From the NCBI GenBank assembly GCA_022712835.1, contig JAFLJU010000686.1:1-16151 (forward strand): DNA of 16,151 nt. Reading direction: 5' to 3'. The notes under the pieces are model-generated. The model did no database searches, had not been told where the DNA came from, and saw only the letters and a list, made by a program, of their open reading frames with translations. Both the position numbers and the translations under genes were made by a program. Source of the stretch: Desulfobacteraceae bacterium (GTDB lineage: Bacteria > Desulfobacterota > Desulfobacteria > Desulfobacterales > Desulfobacteraceae). Positions 4,732 to 12,520 of this stretch are shown here, in pieces. How positions within the stretch are numbered: position 1 is the first letter of the stretch; the number at the start of each line of letters is the position of its first letter.

Positions 4732-7112
4732 GCCATTGTTCCGCAGTCCGGACAGGCATGCCAATTTAATTCAAGAGACCGGTCGCAGCCTTCGCACCTT
4801 TTTTGTTGCGGTTTGGCACAATAGGGACAAAATTTATACCGTTCGCTCATCATTTGCCCGCATGCCACGCATTTGAACTCAAACAGCGTTTGTGGACCCA
4901 GGACCCGTAAAATTTCCTCACAGGTCGTAATTCCCCGTAAAATTTTTTCCTTCCCGCTATCAAACAGGGTCTGCATCCCGTTTGAGATGGCTGCTTTTTT
5001 GATTTTTGCCTGGGGGGCATTTTGGGAAAGAAGTCCTTCAATTTCGCTATTGATAACAAATACTTCATAAATGCCTGCCCGGCCATAGTAGCCGGTTTCT
5101 TGACATTGATCACAGCCTTGGCCTTTTTTTGCATTCAGCCCGATTTTCGGGTCCAGCCCTAACAGATGAACGGTTTCTTTTGAAGGGATATCATCCACCA
5201 TACAATTTGTGCAAATTTTGCGGACAAGCCGTTGGGCAATAACACCGTTTAATGCCGCGCTTATGATATGGGACTGAATGCCCATGTCGATTAATCGTGT
5301 GATGCTTGCGATGCTGGAGTTGGTATGAAGGGTACTCAATACCGTGTGCCCGGTTAATGCAGCATGGAAGGCAACTTCCGCGGTTTCAAAATCCCGAATT
5401 TCCCCAAGCATAATGGTGTCAGGGTCCTGTCTTAAGAGAGATCTCAACACCACCGGAAAGGTCAACCCGATTTTTTCCTTGATCATTACCTGTCCGGCTT
5501 TTTCCATATAATATTCGACGGGGTCTTCAATGGTGGAATAATTTTTATGGATGGTGGCTGTTTTTTGAATTATGGAATAAAGGGTGCTTGTTTTTCCGCT
5601 ACCCGTCGGTCCTGTCACCAGAAGACACCCCTGGGGTTTCTTTATCAGTTGTGTGATCAATTCAAGTTGTGATTCCGAGAATCCGAGTTCATTAATATCT
5701 TTTATGGAAGAATTTCGATCAAGAATTCTGAAAACTATCTTTTCTCCTGAAATGGTGGGCAGGGTGGATAGCCTTATATCTACCATTCGGCAAGAGGTTT
5801 TTATGGCGACCCGTCCATCCTGGGGCCTTCTTTTCTCGGCAATATCCAATTCAGCCAGAATTTTTATTCGCGAAACAATGGGCGCGTGCATGGACAGTGG
5901 GATATGCATTTTATCAAATAATAGTCCGTTGATTCGATAGCGAACCATTACATATTGGCTTTTTGCTTCAATGTGGACATCGGTGGCGTTTTGATTCAAG
6001 GCATCTGCGAGAATACTGTCAACGACTTTTACCACAGAGGGCGGGTCTTTTGCGGCAAATAAATTTTCTATATCCGGATTTTCATTTTCTTTGGCAATAA
6101 CGATTACGATGGAATCTTTGGATTCAATATAACCGAGTTCTTCTTTGGGGGATTTATGAATATCCAGAAGACCATATGTTTCGTCAATTTTGTAGAGGAT
6201 GTCACTTTTTCCGGCAACAGCTGGATCAATTTTAAGACCGGTCATAAACTTCAAGGCATCGATTTTCATTTGATCCGTGGGGTCTGACATCGCGATGGTT
6301 AAGTGATTTCCTTTTTTAGCAATGGGTATCAATATATTGTTTGTACAGATTTCTTTTGGCACGATTTCTGTGAGTGCCGGGGGGATGGTGATATCCTTGA
6401 GAAAGGTTTGTTCAATACCCATCTCTTTCTCGATCAATTCAATTATCTGGTTCTCTTTGATGATCCCCATTTTGATCAGAATCGTCGGCATTGTCTCACC
6501 AGTTTTGGTCTGAATGGTGTTTGCTTTGTTCAATGAGGCTTTGTTAATGCATTTGTTTTTAATTAACAGGTTTCCCAATTGGCTTTTGTTGATAAATCGG
6601 CTGAGTTTATCAATGTTTTTCGTCTGTTGCTTTTGAACCTCTTTGAGTTTGCTGTTCTCGGTCAACAGCTTATATTGTACCAGAGCAAGCCGGATATTTA
6701 GCTTAAGATCCACATCATTCCATGGTTTTGAAATGAATTTATAGATGGCCCCCTGATTGACAGCCTCCATAACCGAGTCAATATCTGCATAGCCGGTTAA
6801 CATGATTCTGATAGTGTCCGGATATGCTGATTTGATTTTTTTCAGAAGCTCAATCCCACTGATTTTCGGCATGCGCTGATCCGTTACAATCACGTTTACG
6901 GTTTCATCCTTTAAAATTTGCCAGGCTTTCAATGCGGATTCAGCGGTTAGGACTTTATAGTTTTCTTTCCTGAAAATTCTGACCATGGTTTTTAGAATAT
7001 CTGGTTCATCATCCACAAATAAAATGGTATATTTTTTATTCCCAATATTCAAGAAATCGGAATCGGAACCGAAATTGGGGATATGGATGGGTAAATCAGA
7101 CGGAGTGGTCAT
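4725..7112 (-). CDS. Receiver domain - MshEN-like - GspE/PilB ATPase - double zinc ribbon fusion
   Basis: This 795-residue protein has four parts. (1) A response-regulator receiver at about 28-145, with acidic pair Asp34/Asp35, phospho-acceptor Asp78, Thr106 and Lys129 all present. (2) A linker helix, then an MshEN-like region at about 175-315, where LGNLLIKNK and ILIKMGIIKENQ recall the c-di-GMP-binding repeats. (3) A type II secretion/type IV pilus assembly ATPase at about 355-735, with Walker A GPTGSGKT (501-508), Walker B region TIMLGEIRD, His-box TGHTVLSTLHTN, and the zinc tetracysteine Cys634, 637, 667, 670. (4) A tail with four CxxC pairs (748/751, 762/765, 773/776, 787/790), a double zinc ribbon. 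All catalytic motifs look intact. No pilin, platform or secretin gene is nearby. There is no strong ribosome site before the ATG. It presumably acts as a phosphorylation-gated motor or regulator; its partner is unknown. Confidence 0.93.
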   Translation of the reverse strand: MTTPSDLPIHIPNFGSDSDFLNIGNKKYTILFVDDEPDILKTMVRIFRKENYKVLTAESALKAWQILKDETVNVIVTDQRMPKISGIELLKKIKSAYPDTIRIMLTGYADIDSVMEAVNQGAIYKFISKPWNDVDLKLNIRLALVQYKLLTENSKLKEVQKQQTKNIDKLSRFINKSQLGNLLIKNKCINKASLNKANTIQTKTGETMPTILIKMGIIKENQIIELIEKEMGIEQTFLKDITIPPALTEIVPKEICTNNILIPIAKKGNHLTIAMSDPTDQMKIDALKFMTGLKIDPAVAGKSDILYKIDETYGLLDIHKSPKEELGYIESKDSIVIVIAKENENPDIENLFAAKDPPSVVKVVDSILADALNQNATDVHIEAKSQYVMVRYRINGLLFDKMHIPLSMHAPIVSRIKILAELDIAEKRRPQDGRVAIKTSCRMVDIRLSTLPTISGEKIVFRILDRNSSIKDINELGFSESQLELITQLIKKPQGCLLVTGPTGSGKTSTLYSIIQKTATIHKNYSTIEDPVEYYMEKAGQVMIKEKIGLTFPVVLRSLLRQDPDTIMLGEIRDFETAEVAFHAALTGHTVLSTLHTNSSIASITRLIDMGIQSHIISAALNGVIAQRLVRKICTNCMVDDIPSKETVHLLGLDPKIGLNAKKGQGCDQCQETGYYGRAGIYEVFVINSEIEGLLSQNAPQAKIKKAAISNGMQTLFDSGKEKILRGITTCEEILRVLGPQTLFEFKCVACGQMMSERYKFCPYCAKPQQKRCEGCDRSLELNWHACPDCGTMAK

Positions 7113-7213
7113 AGCTTTATTTTTATTGTGTTAAGGATTGTTAAATAGAGTCGTTAAATAAACAGTATCCATGATGTATCGATAATGGGTGTCGTGTCAA
7201 CTGTTTAAGGATA

Positions 7214-7243
7214 AGTATACCCTAACGGTTGCTTTTTGTACAA
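7214..7243 (-). promoter_or_regulatory. Possible promoter of the receiver-ATPase fusion gene
   Basis: On the minus strand, TTGTAC (7243-7238) is 18 bases from TATACT (7219-7214). The -10 matches the consensus at five of six positions and the -35 at three of six. Transcription would start near 7207, about 95 bases before the ATG. The intervening region is AT-rich. No terminator with a T-run is visible between waaA and this gene, so read-through from waaA is also possible. Confidence 0.3.
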
Positions 7244-7308
7244 TTCCCAATTTTTTTATGCGAATTTCAAGGGGTGAAACAAAGTCTCCCCACGGGTTGC
7301 GGTTGGGC

Positions 7309-8607
7309 TTACCCTTTGTTTGAAAAGGGTTCCAAAATTATTTGGCAGGCTATCTGAGTACCGCCCTGTCTGTTTTGAATATAGTCTTGGCCCTTTTGCT
7401 TTTGTTCAAACCTATCAACCGGGGTTTTGAGATGACAGACCATGGTTTGGGCCACAGCCAAATGGTCATGGCATCGGGTGACAATTTCTTGGTTGAAAAT
7501 TTCTTCTCCCACCCAGGCAAAATCATCCAGAAAGGGACCTACGACCGTGGGGGTTCCCAGGGCAGCCGGTTCTAAGAAATTTTGACCCCCCAGGGGTTGC
7601 AGGCTGCCGCCCACAAATACCGTGCTTGCAATACCATAGGCCGCCCTTAATTCCCCAAAGGTGTCCCAGAGGATGACACCAGTTGCTGAAACAGGGGTTG
7701 TTACCTTTGACCTTAAATGGAAGGCAAGCCCTTTTCGTTTCAGCTTTTTCTTCCAGGCAGCCACCCTATGAATGTGACGGGGGAAAATGGCCACTATTTG
7801 GTCCGGGTATTCAGACAATAGGTGTTCGATGATCTTTAGGACCTGTGTCTCTTCCTGTTTTCGGATGGAAGCCAGGATGGACAGGGCAAATCCTTTAGAA
7901 ATAATCTTTTCCAGGGCTGTCGTCCTGGAAGGGGCACAGACCCCTGAATCCATGAGATCAAATTTGATATTGGACATGGTGGTAATCCGGGCATTCTCAA
8001 AGACCTGGCCATATTTTTTTGCATCCAAAGGGGAAATGGCAAGAATCTGGTCAGGAGAAAGTTTATTCCATAAAACTCTGGTTAATTTATAATGCCTTCC
8101 ACTTTTTTTCGACAGCCGGCCATTGATGATGAAAATTTGAGTGTGGTTTTCTTTTAAATAATAGAGTAGGGCTGGCCAAATTTCAGTTTCGAGCAGGATC
8201 ATGATTCTGGGATTGACCCTTTTGACGGTCTCTTGGATGGTTTGGGGGATGTCAAAGGGGAAAAAGTTTAGACAACAGGTAATATCAGGATGGAGCGTTT
8301 TCTCGGCCAGGCCGGATTCCAGAATTTGTATCCCTTGGGAGGTGGTGGAGGTGATCAAAATTTTTATTTTTTCCTTTGGTTCCAGGGAGGAAACCAGGGA
8401 CAGGGCCAGAAATGCTTCACCTGCCGATGCCGATTGGATCCAGATGTCCGCCTTTTCAAGGTGGTCTGGGGTGACCCTTTTCTCAAAGGAAGGGGACAGT
8501 CGTTTGCTTTTCTTTAAAAAAGGCAGGACGGCTTGCCACATGATATTGTAAATTTTGAAAAAATTGGGTATAAAGGCACACGTTTTCATGGGGACATATG
8601 CTCTCAT
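7309..8607 (-). CDS. waaA: 3-deoxy-D-manno-octulosonic acid (Kdo) transferase
   Basis: WaaA (KdtA) transfers Kdo from CMP-Kdo to lipid IVA at the cytoplasmic face of the inner membrane. This is the first step of LPS core assembly. The 432-residue protein has the family landmarks. WIQSASAGE (56-64) carries the catalytic glutamate region. ETEIWPALL, NGRLSKKSGRHYK and SNIKFDL follow. The CMP-Kdo-binding C-terminal domain contains VFVGGSLQPLGGQNFLEPAALG. The N-terminus is weakly hydrophobic (about 11-31), as expected for a monotopic anchor. The start is uncertain: neither the ATG at 8607 nor that at 8589 has a good ribosome site. It is divergent from msbA, whose product exports the Kdo-lipid A made here. 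Whether it adds one or two Kdo residues cannot be told. Confidence 0.94.
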   Translation of the reverse strand: MRAYVPMKTCAFIPNFFKIYNIMWQAVLPFLKKSKRLSPSFEKRVTPDHLEKADIWIQSASAGEAFLALSLVSSLEPKEKIKILITSTTSQGIQILESGLAEKTLHPDITCCLNFFPFDIPQTIQETVKRVNPRIMILLETEIWPALLYYLKENHTQIFIINGRLSKKSGRHYKLTRVLWNKLSPDQILAISPLDAKKYGQVFENARITTMSNIKFDLMDSGVCAPSRTTALEKIISKGFALSILASIRKQEETQVLKIIEHLLSEYPDQIVAIFPRHIHRVAAWKKKLKRKGLAFHLRSKVTTPVSATGVILWDTFGELRAAYGIASTVFVGGSLQPLGGQNFLEPAALGTPTVVGPFLDDFAWVGEEIFNQEIVTRCHDHLAVAQTMVCHLKTPVDRFEQKQKGQDYIQNRQGGTQIACQIILEPFSNKG

Positions 8608-8612
8608 GTTTT

Positions 8613-8641
8613 TTGAAGATTGACAATACCCGCTTTAGAAT
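8613..8641 (+). promoter_or_regulatory. Predicted sigma70-type promoter of msbA
   Basis: TTGAAG (8613-8618), a 17-base spacer and TAGAAT (8636-8641) give four of six and five of six consensus matches. Transcription would start near 8648, just before the ATG at 8673. This argues against an in-frame ATG at 8598, which would lie upstream of the promoter. It could also be the head of the nine-gene cluster on this strand. Confidence 0.4.
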
Positions 8642-8672
8642 CGGGAAAATAATATGGGCGGACACAAATTTT

Positions 8673-10439
8673 ATGCTTATGGAAAATAAAGTAGCCAGTT
8701 TATCCAAATCCCGGCAACGCGTCATTTTTACCCTTGTGTCCCGATACTGGAAACGCCTTGCCTTTGCCGCGGTGTGCATGGTGGTCGTGGCCGGGGCAAA
8801 CGGGGCCATGGCCCTGTTGGTGAAACCGGTCATGGATGATATCTTCATAGGCAAAAACAAAGAAATGCTCCTGCTGATTCCTGGCCTGGCCATTCTGGTC
8901 TTTCTGCTCAAGGGACTTGGGTCCTATGGGTCTGAATATTTGATGAATTATATCGGTGAAAAAATCATCCGGTATTTCAGAGATTCCCTTTATGAAAAGA
9001 TTACCGATCTGCCCATCGCCTTTATCCACAAGGAAAAAACCGGGGCTCTCATGTCCAGGATCACCAATGACGTCAACATTGTCAAGGGGATGGTATCCAC
9101 GGCCGTTATTAATATTTTCCGGGATTCTTTCTCTGTGATAGCTTTTTTGGGGGTTATCTTTTACCGGGATTGGCAATTGGCCTGCGGAGCCTTTCTGGTG
9201 CTGCCCCTGGCATTTTATCCTATTTTGATTTTTGGCCGACGGGTCAGGCGTTATTCAACCGGCTCCCAGGAAACCATGGCAGATTTAAATTCTTTTCTCC
9301 ATGAGACCTTTTCCGGGGCCAAGATCATCAAAATTTTCAGCCTGGAAGCGTTTGAAAAAAAACGGTTTAAGGAAAAGACCCAGGAACTGTTCCGGCTTGA
9401 AATGAAAAAGGTTGTTGCCAAGGCATTGTCTTCTCCTATCATGGAGTTTCTCGGGGGCTTAGGGATTGCGTTTATTATCTGGTTCGGCGGGATGCGGGTG
9501 ATCAACGGGACCTCTACCCCGGGCATCTTTTTCTCATTTTTAACCGCGGTAATGATGCTCTATGATCCGGTTAAAAAATTGTCCGGGTTGAACAATACAA
9601 TCCAGGAAGGGGTGGCAGCGGCCTCCCGGATTTTTGATATCCTGGAACAGGAAGAGACTATTTCTGAAAAGCAGAACCCGCAAATTCTCAAAGGTTCGGC
9701 CTTTGATCTGGAATTTGATGACGTGAGTTTTTCCTATGGGGCAGATGAAACCCCAGCCTTAAAAAATATCAATCTTCGGGTGTCCCCGGGCGAGGTGCTG
9801 GCATTGGTGGGAATGAGCGGGGGCGGGAAAACAAGTTTAGTCAATTTGATCCCCAGGCTCTATGATGTGTCTTCCGGGCGTATATTAATTGACGGTAGGG
9901 ATGTCCGGGACCTGTCTGTTAAATCCCTTAGAGACCATATTTCCATCGTGACCCAGGAACCCATTTTATTCAATGAATCGGTCAGGGATAATATCCGGTA
10001 CGGACGAATGGATACCACGGATGAACAGATTGAGAAGGCTGCAAAGGCAGCCTTTGCCCATGAGTTTATCCTGGGATTCCCCAGGGGGTATGATACCGTG
10101 ATCGGAGAGCTTGGTTCCCGGTTGTCCGGGGGAGAAAAACAGCGGATCTGCATTGCCCGGGCCTTGATCAAGGATGCGCCGGTGTTGATTTTAGACGAAG
10201 CCACCTCGGCCTTGGATTCCCAGGCAGAACAATTGGTGCAGCGTGCTCTGGAAAACCTCATGAAGGGCAGAACTTCCTTTGTCATTGCCCACAGGCTTTC
10301 AACCATCGATTATGCTTCCCGGGTGATTCTGCTTAAAAACGGTTCCATTGCCGAACAGGGCACCCATCAGGAGCTGATGGCCTTAAAAGGCGCATATTAT
10401 AACTTACAGTCCATGCAGGGTTCCAAGACAGGCAAATAA
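8673..10439 (+). CDS. msbA: Lipid A export ABC transporter (ATP-binding/permease), MsbA-type
   Basis: This is a half-size ABC exporter that flips Kdo-lipid A from the inner to the outer leaflet of the inner membrane. From 8673 the product has 588 residues, close to the 582 of E. coli MsbA. The N-terminal half has about six membrane segments, with the coupling motif FIHKEKTGALMSRITNDV. The C-terminal nucleotide-binding domain has Walker A GMSGGGKTS, Q-loop VTQEP, signature LSGGEKQR, Walker B VLILDEATSALD and H-loop AHRLST. An in-frame ATG at 8598 would overlap waaA and precede the predicted promoter, so I reject it. An ATG at 8679 is an alternative. The MsbA name rests on the fold, the length and the adjacent divergent waaA; related exporters share these motifs. 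Confidence 0.92.
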   Translation: MLMENKVASLSKSRQRVIFTLVSRYWKRLAFAAVCMVVVAGANGAMALLVKPVMDDIFIGKNKEMLLLIPGLAILVFLLKGLGSYGSEYLMNYIGEKIIRYFRDSLYEKITDLPIAFIHKEKTGALMSRITNDVNIVKGMVSTAVINIFRDSFSVIAFLGVIFYRDWQLACGAFLVLPLAFYPILIFGRRVRRYSTGSQETMADLNSFLHETFSGAKIIKIFSLEAFEKKRFKEKTQELFRLEMKKVVAKALSSPIMEFLGGLGIAFIIWFGGMRVINGTSTPGIFFSFLTAVMMLYDPVKKLSGLNNTIQEGVAAASRIFDILEQEETISEKQNPQILKGSAFDLEFDDVSFSYGADETPALKNINLRVSPGEVLALVGMSGGGKTSLVNLIPRLYDVSSGRILIDGRDVRDLSVKSLRDHISIVTQEPILFNESVRDNIRYGRMDTTDEQIEKAAKAAFAHEFILGFPRGYDTVIGELGSRLSGGEKQRICIARALIKDAPVLILDEATSALDSQAEQLVQRALENLMKGRTSFVIAHRLSTIDYASRVILLKNGSIAEQGTHQELMALKGAYYNLQSMQGSKTGK

Positions 10440-10521
10440 TAATACCAAACCATATAATCAAAGACCCCCAATTTTAAACATGGACCCTAAAGGGACCATA
10501 CTCATCATAAGGAGAACCACC

Positions 10522-10689
10522 ATGGCAGTTTCCAAAGAATTATTGGAGATTCTGGTCTGTCCCAAATGCAAGGGAGAGGTAGTTTTGACCCAAAATCAGG
10601 ATGGGCTTGTGTGTGATGCCTGTTCCCTGTGTTATGAAATCCGGGATGATATTCCCATTATGCTTATTGAAGAAGCAAAGCCTGTATAG
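10522..10689 (+). CDS. Trm112-like zinc protein (YcaR/UPF0434 family)
   Basis: This 55-residue protein starts MAVSKELLEILVCPKC and has Cys13-x-x-Cys16 and Cys31-x-x-Cys34, plus Cys37, consistent with one structural zinc. In eukaryotes and archaea Trm112 activates methyltransferases. In bacteria the small YcaR-type members are often encoded next to lipid A or Kdo genes (lpxK, kdsB, waaA), and their role is unclear. An earlier in-frame ATG at 10480 has no ribosome site, whereas 10522 has AAGGAG eight bases upstream. It sits 82 bases after msbA and two bases before the DUF4416 gene, probably in one operon. Confidence 0.9.
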   Translation: MAVSKELLEILVCPKCKGEVVLTQNQDGLVCDACSLCYEIRDDIPIMLIEEAKPV

Positions 10690-10691
10690 AG

Positions 10692-11228
10692 ATGAGCACC
10701 CCGAAACCACCGGATCCGGCAAAATTGGTCATTTCTGTTTTTATGAAGGAAAAGCAGGTGTTTGATCAGATTTTTGATGGGCTTGAGCAGATTGCAGGCC
10801 CCTGCGATATTATTTCAAAATGGTTTGATTTTGATTTCACAGACTATTATTATAAAGAAATGGGATCCCCTTTGTACCGTCGGGTGATCGCCTTTAAGCC
10901 TCTCATTGAACAGGACATGCTCTCATCTATTAAACTTGCCACCAATGAACTGGAAAAGAGTTGTTTATCCCAGGGCAATCGTCAGGTAAATATTGATCCG
11001 GGCTATCTTTTATCTTCCCGGTTTGTCCTTGCAACGGGTAAAGAATATTCCCACAGGATTTATATCGGCAACAACATCTATGCAGATCTGACCTTGATCT
11101 ATACCAAAAAGGGATTTAAAACCCTGGAATGGACCTACCCGGATTATGCCTCTGATGCGGTAACAAAATTTCTCGAAAAGGTCAGGAACAAGTATATTCT
11201 GGATTTAAAGGAAAGGAAAATTTTATGA
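10692..11228 (+). CDS. DUF4416 family protein
   Basis: The 178-residue protein matches the conserved pattern I know for DUF4416: a start rich in Pro-Lys, then FDFDFTDYYYKEMG, IKLATNELE, NIDPGYLLSSRFVLATGKEYSHRIYIG, IYADLTLIY and a WTYPDYAS motif near the end. No function is established. The dense invariant Asp, Tyr and His residues suggest an enzyme or ligand-binding site. It has no signal peptide or membrane segment, so it should be cytoplasmic. The family is common in Desulfobacterota, Thermodesulfobacteria and Aquificae-like genomes. Its stop overlaps the yicC start as ATGA (11225-11228), so translation of the two is likely coupled. The ribosome site is weak. Confidence 0.88.
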   Translation: MSTPKPPDPAKLVISVFMKEKQVFDQIFDGLEQIAGPCDIISKWFDFDFTDYYYKEMGSPLYRRVIAFKPLIEQDMLSSIKLATNELEKSCLSQGNRQVNIDPGYLLSSRFVLATGKEYSHRIYIGNNIYADLTLIYTKKGFKTLEWTYPDYASDAVTKFLEKVRNKYILDLKERKIL

Positions 11229-12106
11229 TAAAAAGCATGACGGCTTTTGCAAAGGCATCCCATACAAAGGATGGTATTACAGCGGATGTGACCATTCGCT
11301 CCTATAATTCCAGGCATTTGGATTTTGCCATTCACCTGCCCGAGGTCTGCCAGCCTTTTGAGGAGCAAATCAAAAAACTGATTGCCCAAACCCATGACCG
11401 GGGAAGGGTTGAAGTCCGCGTAAATTTCACGGATGATACCCAGGAATCTGAATTGTTTGAGGTGGATGAGGTAAAAGCTGCGGGGTATTTTACGGCATTA
11501 AAAAAAGTGAAAGAAACCCTGAAACTTGCCACAGATATATCTCTTGACAACATTCTGGCTGCCAGAAATATTATTATTCCTTCCCAGAGGCAGGTGGATG
11601 CGGACTTGTTAAGGGAGGTGGTATTTCTGGCGGTTGAAACTGCCACCGGACAATTGGATTCCATGCGCCGCCAGGAGGGGGAAAATCTTTTTCAGGATTT
11701 AAGTTCAAGGATCGATTATATTGAAGGATGCATGGAGGCCCTGACAAAGGAAGCTGACAAGATCCCCGGGGTTTATAAAATCAGGCTCATGGAACGGATC
11801 GCCAAACTGACTGCGGATGCCGATGGAATTGACCCGGTCCGACTGGCCCAGGAAGTGGCGGTTTTGAGTGACAAGAGCGATGTGTCCGAGGAAATTGTTC
11901 GGCTGGCCAGCCATATCAGTCTGTTTCGGGAAGTCATGGATGCTAAAGATTCCCAGGGAAGAAAACTGAACTTTTTGATCCAGGAGTTTAACAGAGAATT
12001 TAACACCATTGGGTCCAAGGCCGGTAATGCGGTTCTTTCCCACATGGTGGTGGACCTGAAGTCTGAGTTGGAAAAGATCAGAGAACAGGTTCAGAATATC
12101 GAATAA
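11225..12106 (+). CDS. yicC: YicC-family endoribonuclease
   Basis: The 293-residue product opens with MIKSMTAFAKA and ITADVTIRSYNSRHLDFAIHLPE, the YicC N-terminal domain. It ends with the DUF1732 C-terminal domain, including VRLAQEVAVLSDKSDVSEEIVRLASHI (about 210-236), GRKLNFLIQEFNREFNTIGSKA and a final helix. E. coli YicC has been described as an endoribonuclease acting in small-RNA turnover; I assign the activity by family only. The length is normal. It overlaps DUF4416 by four bases, and the RemA-like and gmk genes follow. The order yicC-remA-gmk is conserved in Firmicutes and many Desulfobacterota. Confidence 0.94.
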   Translation: MIKSMTAFAKASHTKDGITADVTIRSYNSRHLDFAIHLPEVCQPFEEQIKKLIAQTHDRGRVEVRVNFTDDTQESELFEVDEVKAAGYFTALKKVKETLKLATDISLDNILAARNIIIPSQRQVDADLLREVVFLAVETATGQLDSMRRQEGENLFQDLSSRIDYIEGCMEALTKEADKIPGVYKIRLMERIAKLTADADGIDPVRLAQEVAVLSDKSDVSEEIVRLASHISLFREVMDAKDSQGRKLNFLIQEFNREFNTIGSKAGNAVLSHMVVDLKSELEKIREQVQNIE

Positions 12107-12127
12107 CCGGCATGGCCGGAGTTTTAT
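12107..12127 (+). terminator. Possible short attenuator after yicC
   Basis: Directly after the yicC stop, CCGGC-ATG-GCCGG (12107-12119) forms a five-base GC stem with a three-base loop. It is followed by A, G and TTTTAT. The stem is short and the T-run is only four long, so at most partial termination is expected. The AT-rich DNA that follows could hold a secondary promoter for the RemA-like gene. Confidence 0.3.
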
Positions 12128-12170
12128 ATAAATTTAAATAACCATCAACAGCAGTACCCAAGGAAAAGTT

Positions 12171-12473
12171 ATGGAACCGGTCCTTTTAAATATTGGCTTT
12201 GGAAATACCGTGGTGGCAGAACGGGTGGTGGCAATTTTATCCCCCAATTCTTCCCCAATGAAACGGGTTAAGGATGAAGCAAAAGATGCTCGTAGCCTCA
12301 TTGATGTCACCCACGGCAGAAAAACCAGGGCGATTATCATCACGGACAGCAACCATGTTGTTCTGTCGGCCATCCAGGCAGAAACCTTGTCCTCCCGTTT
12401 CGAATCTCTCCTGAAAGAGGGGGAAGAAAAATCCAAAGAGTCAGGCAAAGATGACAAGAAGATAGCAAAATAA
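12171..12473 (+). CDS. RemA-like DNA-binding regulator (DUF370)
   Basis: The 100-residue protein aligns along its first ~85 residues with the RemA family: [21 protein letters not shown], an SSPMKR segment, [27 protein letters not shown]. In Bacillus subtilis RemA binds DNA and activates biofilm matrix and osmoprotection genes. The basic GRKTRA loop corresponds to the DNA-binding region there. Members outside Firmicutes are almost uncharacterised, so the target here is unknown. The C-terminus adds a charged Lys/Glu tail of about 18 residues, which is unlikely to be folded. AAGGAA precedes the start by eight bases. Position between yicC and gmk is the family's usual place. Confidence 0.92.
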   Translation: MEPVLLNIGFGNTVVAERVVAILSPNSSPMKRVKDEAKDARSLIDVTHGRKTRAIIITDSNHVVLSAIQAETLSSRFESLLKEGEEKSKESGKDDKKIAK

Positions 12474-12520
12474 TACAATAAATGGATCCAATAATAAGAT
12501 CCTAAGTCAGGGCAGATAAA

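Noticed and set aside
7260..7335. Small stems (GGGG/CCCC and ACCCTTT/AAAGGGT) near the waaA stop, as terminators
   Set aside because: One stem overlaps the coding end and neither is followed by a T-run on the minus strand.
10120..10145. MsbA signature reads LSGGEKQR rather than LSGGQ
   Set aside because: Glu at this position is frequent in functional ABC exporters, so it is not evidence of inactivation.
10480..10521. Longer start for the Trm112-like gene at 10480
   Set aside because: It has no ribosome site, and the extra residues do not resemble the family, which starts at the MAVSKELLEIL motif.
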